Assembly: GCF_000150955.2 (NCBI RefSeq)
Contig: NC_011682.1
Span: 468,897-532,896 of the forward strand
Direction of reading: 5' to 3'
DNA from: Phaeodactylum tricornutum CCAP 1055/1
Taxonomy: Eukaryota; Bacillariophyta; Bacillariophyceae; Surirellales; Neidiaceae
DNA length: 64,000 bases
Shown here piece by piece: positions 57,854 through 64,000 of this stretch. Both the position numbers and the translations under genes were made by a program. The notes beneath the pieces were generated by a model, which was not told the DNA's origin, searched no databases, and saw nothing but the letters and a program-made list of their open reading frames with translations. Position 1 is the stretch's first letter. The number at the start of each line of letters is the position of its first letter.

Positions 57854-60466
57854 ATGGGTAGTGGAATCTACTTAAGGACTGATCGATATTCCGAGTGGCA
57901 CGACGACATCCATTCCTCCACCGCGCCAACGACTTATTACACTGTCACCATGGTACCATTGGATGCATTGTGTGTAGCTTCCGCCATTGCGCACGATCCT
58001 TCGGGGGAGATGATTCAGCACAACGAAGCCTTTCAAAATTTGGTGCTGCTGAAGGATCGAACCGAACCCGAAGGTGTAATGGATGGCAAGATGGAGAAGA
58101 CAGACTCGGGTGAATTGATTGAGGACTGCGATTCGAGTTTGACTCCAACGGAAGGATCTTCTTCACTGAGTGAGGAAGTAAACGAGAAGTACATTGATCC
58201 CACGAAGGGCGATACGATCTGGGATATTTTGGAGCTAAAACCGGGCTTCTTTGGAAAGGAAACCAAGCGAATATATCAGGGTGACGGGCAACCCAACAAG
58301 TGGGTCAGCATCCATATCTCCACAATTGATAGCGGAGAGCTGGGCAGAACCATTTTTGTACAAGTTGAAGATGTTGACGAAAGCTTAAGAGCCAAAGATC
58401 AGTGGACAGCAATCTTGGAAACGTCATTTGATGGTTTCTGGGATTATCACATTCAAAAAGACTATGAATACATGTCCCCGCGCTTTTGGGAAATGTTTGG
58501 GTATGCTCCGCACGAAAAGGAACACAGTCCCAGCGCCTGGCAGAACATGATCCATCCCGAGGACCTTAAAGTCACGATGGAGCATCTTGGTAGGCACGTT
58601 GCGAGTAGGGGAGAATATCCTTACTGTTTGGAAACGAGATATCTACACAAGAAAGGTTCCTGGGTGTGGGTACTTTGCCGAGGGCGCGTCATCGAGTGGG
58701 GCGACGATGGCTCTCCTATTCGTATGGTTGGTACACATACAGATATTACTGAAACAAAGTTAAAGCAGATCCAGGAGCGCGAATTACACGCAAAAATCGA
58801 GCGGGAACATAAACGGGTTGTTGCTGCCAATGAGGAACTACGTCGGTTTGTTCAACATGTGAATGCTCCTGTATTCGGAGTCGACAATGACGGCACCATC
58901 AATATTTGGAACCTGAGAATGGTAGAAATTACCCGAATCGCCGAGGAATCAATTGTCGGGAAGCCGCTCGCTTGTAGCAGTGTGAAGAATGCCGCAATTA
59001 TGGTACAGAACGCTCTGAGACAAAAAGAAGTGACAAATTCACTTTTGGAGATTGAAATTCCAAGTGATGGAGAATCCGCCGCAAAGTCTCTCTCTCTTCT
59101 CGTCAACACCACCACTAGAAAATGCGTCGATGGAACAGTTTTGGGATGTTTTTGTTTTGGACTAGATCTGACCGAGATTCAGGTTGCAAACCAAAAGCTT
59201 GTGCAGGAACGTGAACGGTTTACAGCAGAGAAAACCCTGAATGAGTTTGTCGCCCACGAAGTTCGCAATCCACTCGCTGCTGCTCTCTCTGCAGCACAAT
59301 TCGTTCGTGACACACTCATCGGGGCCGACGTTCCCACGGAACTAAGGGCGTCGCTGCGGGCGGACACTTATGTCATCTCAACAAGCTTGGACCACATCCA
59401 TCAGCTTTTAACGAGTATGCTGGATTTGAACAAGTTTCTTGCAGGTGGCTTAACACTATCACCTCGGCAGGTGAATCTCGAAAACGATATTGTAGAACCT
59501 GTGTACGTCATGTTCGCTCATCGGGCTGAGAAATCCATTCTCTCTTATGAAGTCCCCGATGACTGTTACATTGAAGTGGATGAGCTCCGGTTAAAACAAA
59601 TTTTGATAAACTTGGCCTCAAATGCGATCAAATTTACACAAGAAGGTTACGTACGCATCAAAGCAGGACGATTTGATGCGGGAAGGCATAATATGCTTCA
59701 CATTTATGTCGAAGACTCGGGTCCAGGAATCCCAGCTGAAAAGCGTTGGTTGCTTTTCCAACGTTATGTTCAGCTGTCGAAACAGGTGCAAGGCAGCGGT
59801 ATCGGACTTTTCCTAACAAGGCACTTAGTGGAGGCAATGAACGGTACGATTGAGATTGACACTACATACAACTCTGGAATTCAAGAATTTCCTGGAACTC
59901 GATTTGTGGTAAAAATTCCCCTGCCTGACAGTAAACTTGTTTCTCCGAAGTGCACCCCTGAAAAGGCAATAGATGATTCGAGTGCAATGTTGAAGCTATC
60001 ACTCGCTTCTGAACGGGCAGTAGATCCATCCGAAAGCCTTTCCGTACTTTCACAGGCAGAGTGCTTTCCTCCGCATATGAGAGTGTTGGTAGTCGATGAT
60101 GATAAGATCATACGGCGTATCCTAGCTCGTCGTTTGCAAAAGCTGGACAAAACAATGGAGATTGACCAGGCAGAGAGCGGTGAACAAGCGATCGCAATGA
60201 TTGTCCCTCCCGATTCGAAAAAATACGAGCTTGTCTTGGTGGATCATTTCATGCCCCTTGCGGGTGGAGAATTGACTGGCGAAGAAACGATTGCGATAAT
60301 CCGGTCACACGTTAGCGGTGTAATTGTCGGAAGTTCGGGGAATGACATGCACAAAGAGCACGAAGCAGCAGGTGCAGATCTGTTTTGGCAAAAGCCCGTC
60401 CCAAGAGATAGCGCCATCATAGAGGATCTGCGCCGAATCTTCATGGCGAAAACCATGATCCGATGA
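57854..60466 (+). CDS. Soluble PAS-domain hybrid histidine kinase
   Basis: An 870-residue two-component sensor with no membrane span. The N-terminal 180 residues look like a weak PAS domain. A PAS_3-type domain follows (WDYHIQKDYEYMSPRFWEMFGY through RMVGTHTDITE), then a third PAS-like unit (PVFGVDNDGTINIW). The HisKA dimerisation box FVAHEVRNPLAAALS holds phosphorylatable His468. The ATPase domain shows the N box NLASNAIKF, the G1 box EDSGPGIP and the G2 box GSGIGLFLTRHLVEAM. A receiver domain closes the protein: VLVVDDDKIIRR, phosphoacceptor Asp797 in LVLVDHFMP and the conserved KP in FWQKPVP. All catalytic residues look intact. Sensory input and output partners are unknown; a cofactor-binding PAS cannot be told from hand reading. 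No intron is seen. The ATG at 57854 is the first in frame. Confidence 0.92.
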   Translation: MGSGIYLRTDRYSEWHDDIHSSTAPTTYYTVTMVPLDALCVASAIAHDPSGEMIQHNEAFQNLVLLKDRTEPEGVMDGKMEKTDSGELIEDCDSSLTPTEGSSSLSEEVNEKYIDPTKGDTIWDILELKPGFFGKETKRIYQGDGQPNKWVSIHISTIDSGELGRTIFVQVEDVDESLRAKDQWTAILETSFDGFWDYHIQKDYEYMSPRFWEMFGYAPHEKEHSPSAWQNMIHPEDLKVTMEHLGRHVASRGEYPYCLETRYLHKKGSWVWVLCRGRVIEWGDDGSPIRMVGTHTDITETKLKQIQERELHAKIEREHKRVVAANEELRRFVQHVNAPVFGVDNDGTINIWNLRMVEITRIAEESIVGKPLACSSVKNAAIMVQNALRQKEVTNSLLEIEIPSDGESAAKSLSLLVNTTTRKCVDGTVLGCFCFGLDLTEIQVANQKLVQERERFTAEKTLNEFVAHEVRNPLAAALSAAQFVRDTLIGADVPTELRASLRADTYVISTSLDHIHQLLTSMLDLNKFLAGGLTLSPRQVNLENDIVEPVYVMFAHRAEKSILSYEVPDDCYIEVDELRLKQILINLASNAIKFTQEGYVRIKAGRFDAGRHNMLHIYVEDSGPGIPAEKRWLLFQRYVQLSKQVQGSGIGLFLTRHLVEAMNGTIEIDTTYNSGIQEFPGTRFVVKIPLPDSKLVSPKCTPEKAIDDSSAMLKLSLASERAVDPSESLSVLSQAECFPPHMRVLVVDDDKIIRRILARRLQKLDKTMEIDQAESGEQAIAMIVPPDSKKYELVLVDHFMPLAGGELTGEETIAIIRSHVSGVIVGSSGNDMHKEHEAAGADLFWQKPVPRDSAIIEDLRRIFMAKTMIR

Positions 60467-60555
60467 GGAACCCTAAAATATTCTGTAACATAATTGTTCT
60501 GTAAATTACTATACCAATCAAATCCTTTCGAGCGCCTGGGGGTTGGAACTTCCAT

Positions 60556-62250
60556 TCAGCGGAGCATTGGCGAATGCGAGTCATACTTGTCCTTTTCACC
60601 TTTTTTCAGTGGCTGAACGGTATTGGGTTGTCGCGTCAACGCCAGTACTCTTTCCCAGGTTCGCCCTCTTGGATTCATCGACCTAGGACTGGTGGCTACG
60701 AGTTCAGGAATCGGAAGCCACACCATGCGATTGTTGCACAATCCAACTGAAAAGCCGGTAAAGCCCGCCATGGCGCCATGGACGGCGTTTTGTGCCAACT
60801 GCATACAGTATAAGGAGTCGGCTGCGTTGGCGGGGACGGAACGTACTGTGTAGGAAGGGTCAATATACTTCACCGTTGCCACGTCACCGTGTTTGGCAAA
60901 GAAATCGGTTACGGCTTGTTTCATGAATTCTCCGATTGCCGGCAGCTTCTTGTTGCCGCTCGCGTCAGCTTCCGCAGAAATTCCCAAGACTTCTTCGCCA
61001 GCACCTTCGGCGACGACCACGACGGCGTAACCTTGTTGCTTGACGCGGCGCATCAAATGCGGTAGGCAACCGTTGGGGCCTTCCAGCACGGTCGGGACTT
61101 CCGGTACCAGACATAGATCAACGTCGGAACTGGCCATTGTGGCGTGTGCGGCAATGAATCCCGCGGAGCGCCCCATGAGTTTGACGATGCCTATCCCGTT
61201 GGGTAGATTGCAGACGGCTTCGGTCTTGGCGGAGCGAATGGCGTACTGTGCGGCTTCGACGGCGGAGTTAAATCCGAACGAGTGATCAATATAATCGACG
61301 TCGTTGTCGATGGTTTTGGGGATACCCGCGACGGCCACATTCATGCCGTGTTCCATGCAGTCCTCGTGGATACGAAAGGCCCCTCGGTGCGTTCCGTCTC
61401 CTCCAATCACGTAGAGGTTGTTAATCTTGTGTTTGTGAATGAAGTTGCGAATCTTTTCGATATCGAATCCACCGCGCGAGCTTCCCAAAACCGTGCCGCC
61501 CTCGTGATGAATATTCTCCACGAGTTCCGGAGTGAGAATGACGGGTTGCAAGTGCGGGGCCGGGTCGTAAAAGCCGCGGAATCCTCCCTGGATACCGTAC
61601 ACGGTTCCCTCGATGCCGTAAATCTGATGCAGGGTCTTGGTGATTTCGCGAATGACGTTATTGAGACCCGGACAGAGTCCTCCACAAGTAACAATGGCGG
61701 CATTGACGGATTGGGGATCGAAATGCAAATGGCGACGCGGACCCGCCCGCATATAACTGACCGTGTGCGTGTGCATGTTGGGCTTGCGCACAATGTCGGC
61801 GAGGATGCATTCGTGGTCCGTAATGAGCTTGTTGTAGCGTGTGATTTTTTCGGCGGTTTCGAAGTCACTCTCGTCTAATTCGGCCGTGTAAGATCGTCGG
61901 AGAGTCGGCGAGCGAATCAACGGAGCCGGAGTCGCCTTACACTTCATGGTGTTTTCCGTCATGGCGGAAGGGAACTTTTTGCGCAAATCTTCGCATTCCC
62001 ACAGATAAATCTTGTCGAGCGTAAGGTCGTCCAGGAGACTACCGGAAGGAGGTTCGTAGCTCTTCTTCCGGGCTTCGGCAGTCTTTTCTTTGAGCATCTT
62101 GTCACGCTGGTACTGGCGGTAAACAATCGCTGTTTGCTTGGCATCTTCGCGACGCTTCGTGACGGTGTACGTCGCAGCCGCGGTCACGACGACCGTCGTC
62201 AACCAGAGAGCCGTCGCGTACCACAGGGACTGCCCGTGTTCCTTGCTCAT
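60556..62250 (-). CDS. 6-phosphofructokinase, plant-type, with N-terminal membrane anchor
   Basis: A 564-residue phosphofructokinase phosphorylating fructose-6-phosphate in glycolysis. The catalytic domain starts near residue 180: VTCGGLCPGLNNVIREI, then YVIGGDGTHRGA, the fructose-phosphate motif GIPKTIDNDVDYIDHSFGFNSAVE and GRSAGFIAAHATMAS. GGDGT with PKTIDND is the pattern of plant-type PFKs. Phosphoryl donor choice (ATP versus pyrophosphate) is not settled, though plant PFKs of this pattern are ATP-dependent. Unusually, residues 9-30 (LWYATALWLTTVVVTAAATYTV) are a hydrophobic span followed by basic and coiled sequence, so the enzyme may be tethered to a membrane, perhaps the outer face of an organelle. 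The ATG at 62250 is the first in frame. No intron is seen. Confidence 0.93.
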   Translation of the reverse strand: MSKEHGQSLWYATALWLTTVVVTAAATYTVTKRREDAKQTAIVYRQYQRDKMLKEKTAEARKKSYEPPSGSLLDDLTLDKIYLWECEDLRKKFPSAMTENTMKCKATPAPLIRSPTLRRSYTAELDESDFETAEKITRYNKLITDHECILADIVRKPNMHTHTVSYMRAGPRRHLHFDPQSVNAAIVTCGGLCPGLNNVIREITKTLHQIYGIEGTVYGIQGGFRGFYDPAPHLQPVILTPELVENIHHEGGTVLGSSRGGFDIEKIRNFIHKHKINNLYVIGGDGTHRGAFRIHEDCMEHGMNVAVAGIPKTIDNDVDYIDHSFGFNSAVEAAQYAIRSAKTEAVCNLPNGIGIVKLMGRSAGFIAAHATMASSDVDLCLVPEVPTVLEGPNGCLPHLMRRVKQQGYAVVVVAEGAGEEVLGISAEADASGNKKLPAIGEFMKQAVTDFFAKHGDVATVKYIDPSYTVRSVPANAADSLYCMQLAQNAVHGAMAGFTGFSVGLCNNRMVWLPIPELVATSPRSMNPRGRTWERVLALTRQPNTVQPLKKGEKDKYDSHSPMLR

Positions 62251-62989
62251 GGTACGTCAGGCTGAGTGGGTACACGAGCGTGCAATATCCAGTCTCCGTA
62301 GTGAATGCGAATGTGCCCTAACAAGGTTGAATACGTCCCAAGATACTTCCGCGATGCGGGAGGAAGTGAGGCTGTCTCGAGAGGATCGATTCGATTTTCG
62401 TGTGTGTATATGTGTGTGTGTGAATATTGTACCCCGTGTGAGTATGGATGTGTACGTATGTACGTACTACTGCAGGTAGCGTCACCCCAAGCCAAAAAGG
62501 GTCACAACAACAAATCATTCGTTCTGTGTGCGTGGCGGGACTGCTAAGTCACGAACAAAGATTCGACGGATGGAGGGTTCGCATACGACGCGCCGGTCGG
62601 CATTGCCAACCCTTCAGTTTAATAATATAAAGTTGGGTTCGGGATCCCACCGAGGTTCTATCGTTTGGATGGGTCTTGTTGGAAGGTCCAAGAAGGAACC
62701 ACGACGATGATACGAGCCGTACACGTCCGATCGGCATCGATCGCGACTTCTTGGGGCTTCGGTCCTTCTCCGGGCTGACAGGAAAAATCACCAAGCGTTT
62801 CCACACGCGATCACGGACGAAAAATGGGCTCTAGTGGAAGGCAAACACTGGAAAACAGCGCAGAAACAGGGAACGACGACAGCCGATCCGTGTTTCTTTT
62901 TTGCGTAGCTACACAGTGGCAAACAACAGCGAAAGCCGAGAGAGGCCGTGTCAAAATCCGAAGAGTCCGAGTAAAGGGTCAGCCACAGT
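62251..62989. other. Divergent spacer with TG-rich simple sequence
   Basis: About 740 bases between the PFK and RING genes. A TGTG/TACG-rich stretch lies at 62399-62470 (TGTGTATATGTGTGTGTGTG). No gene was recognised. Confidence 0.55.
62399..62418 (+). repeat. Short TG/TA microsatellite
   Basis: A TGTGTGTATATGTGTGTGTG run followed by scattered TGTA units. It is purely simple sequence in a noncoding spacer. Confidence 0.6.
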
Positions 62990-63652
62990 ATGCCGGCATC
63001 CTTCCCGTTTCCTCCCGCCTACTACGGCAACTTGACCGCTCACGGTGGCCCCGTCCCTGCACCAGCACCCACGCCGTCCCCCGTACCCTTCCAAGCGTGG
63101 GAAGCGGATTCGAAAATGCAGACAGCTTCGGCGATTGCTCTCATTTCGGGAATCACGCTATTCGCCATCTTGTGCGTGTGGGTTGCTCTCACGTCCGCAC
63201 AACGCGCAAGCGAAGAAATTTCGCTCCAGGCGGCCCCCTCCAATCACGAAATATTGAAGCGGCGGAAAGAGTTCGTCAAAATTGCTCTCATTCAGCGAGA
63301 TTGGGATACTTCCGCCACGGAAGACCCCGACTCCAGTGATCAATCGGTGATAAGCACGAGCAGTACCAGTGACGGCCAGCGTGGGCCAACCGCCATTCCT
63401 ACCGGTGCGGACGGGAGCAATAGTGCCGGAACGGACGACGAGGAGGAGAAAAGTGATCAAGACTCTACTTTCTTCGACGATGCTAACGGTTGTATCATCT
63501 GCTTGACAGATTTTCAAACGCACGACCGGGTTTGCGAATCCAATGGTGGCGTCTGTCAGCATATCTTTCATCAGGCGTGTATGGAAAACTGGCTACTCAG
63601 ACACGAGGCTTGTCCCGTATGTCGAGAAACGTATCTGGTGGAATCCGTATAG
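62990..63652 (+). CDS. Membrane-anchored RING-H2 E3 ubiquitin ligase-like protein
   Basis: A 220-residue protein with a Pro/Ala-rich N-terminus, one hydrophobic span (about residues 46-67, ASAIALISGITLFAILCVWV), a Ser/Asp-rich linker and a C-terminal RING-H2 finger. The zinc ligands are CIICL, then HIFHQACMENWL with the C-x-H-x2-H core, and CPVC. This layout matches ATL- or RNF-type membrane E3 ligases that recruit E2 enzymes near a membrane. Without a signal peptide, the topology is uncertain. The ATG at 62990 is the first in frame. Substrate unknown. Confidence 0.88.
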   Translation: MPASFPFPPAYYGNLTAHGGPVPAPAPTPSPVPFQAWEADSKMQTASAIALISGITLFAILCVWVALTSAQRASEEISLQAAPSNHEILKRRKEFVKIALIQRDWDTSATEDPDSSDQSVISTSSTSDGQRGPTAIPTGADGSNSAGTDDEEEKSDQDSTFFDDANGCIICLTDFQTHDRVCESNGGVCQHIFHQACMENWLLRHEACPVCRETYLVESV

Positions 63653-64000
63653 AAACGACTCAATAGCTGAGGCGTGACCCAGGACGTGGACGCGCGCTTT
63701 GACCGTTTTGTGTTGCTTTACGGAGGATCTCGCCACAGGAATCGGTCCTTATTCCTTGCCGGCGTGTCACGCACCGTAGGAAAGGAAAGCTGTATCTGAC
63801 AATTCCAATTGTCTTGGTCGTCATGAAATACAGTTGGGGCTGACATGGAAAGTGGTCACGACGGTGCCCACCACCCGAAAGACGGCTATAGTGGTAGCGC
63901 TGTGCACAACGCCTTCTTTGTCCAATCTAATCGTTATTAATCTTTTTTAACGTATCTGCACAACAATGCAGGAGTCTCTTACGGACCTGGGCACTTATGT
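63653..64000. other. 3' flank at the window end, no gene seen
   Basis: 348 bases of noncoding sequence after the RING gene. No start of a further gene is recognisable before the window ends. Confidence 0.5.

Noticed and set aside
1-64000. CRISPR arrays, tRNA or rRNA genes, bacterial operons
   Set aside because: I looked for regular spaced repeats, cloverleaf ends with TTCGA loops and rRNA blocks and saw none; gene structure is eukaryotic.

Overview
The window looks like nuclear DNA of a diatom, very probably a pennate species close to Phaeodactylum tricornutum. The evidence is dense single-copy eukaryotic genes with few short GT-AG introns, precursors with a signal peptide ending in an ASAFAP-like motif (IspD, the carotenoid oxygenase, the Psb29/Thf1 protein, one unknown), a bZIP factor with a long conserved region after the zipper, a hybrid histidine kinase, and a Ty1/copia element with very short LTRs. 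Splice sites were placed by eye from GT/AG signals, reading phase and family knowledge. Nothing was searched against a database.

Layout. 1-4.5 kb: two tandem SLC34-type Na+/phosphate cotransporters, the first cut by the window edge. 4.8-8.7 kb: an FkbM-type methyltransferase, a decayed fragment of a MYND gene, and the MYND gene itself. 9.3-12.7 kb: a TM9SF/nonaspanin and plastid IspD. 12.9-17.0 kb: a young copia element with an assembly gap. 17.3-21.3 kb: a probably broken host gene, mitochondrial NDUFS8, and a secreted cupredoxin-DUF305 protein. 21.5-23.9 kb: gene-poor DNA with a MITE-like inverted repeat and a doubtful gene. 23.9-32.1 kb: RCC1 protein, SNRNP27, an unknown zinc-ribbon protein, a GT61 glycosyltransferase, and a secreted acetamidase/formamidase. 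32.1-34.9 kb: gene-poor, with a second foldback repeat. 34.9-46 kb: PP2A B'' subunit, an unknown, a fused MlaF-MlaE lipid ABC transporter, an S51 peptidase, a truncated-globin relative, pterin-carbinolamine dehydratase, an unknown plastid protein and Psb29/Thf1. 46.5-64 kb: carotenoid oxygenase, FolC, bZIP factor, AAMP/Sqt1, LYRM5/ETFRF1-like protein, PAS histidine kinase, 6-phosphofructokinase and a RING-H2 membrane protein.

Genes do not form operons. They sit head-to-head or tail-to-tail with short spacers, and neighbours are functionally unrelated apart from the cotransporter tandem. Plastid biology is well represented: isoprenoid precursor synthesis, thylakoid biogenesis, carotenoid cleavage, and possibly lipid import by the fused Mla-type transporter. 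Two mitochondrial functions (NDUFS8 and the ETFRF1-like LYR protein) also occur.

The most unusual items are the one-chain MlaF-MlaE transporter, a truncated-hemoglobin relative that appears to lack heme ligands and carries a collapsed second globin repeat, the cupredoxin-DUF305 fusion, two uncharacterised inverted-repeat elements, and a recurring short motif (core TNACTGTNA) in gene-proximal noncoding DNA.
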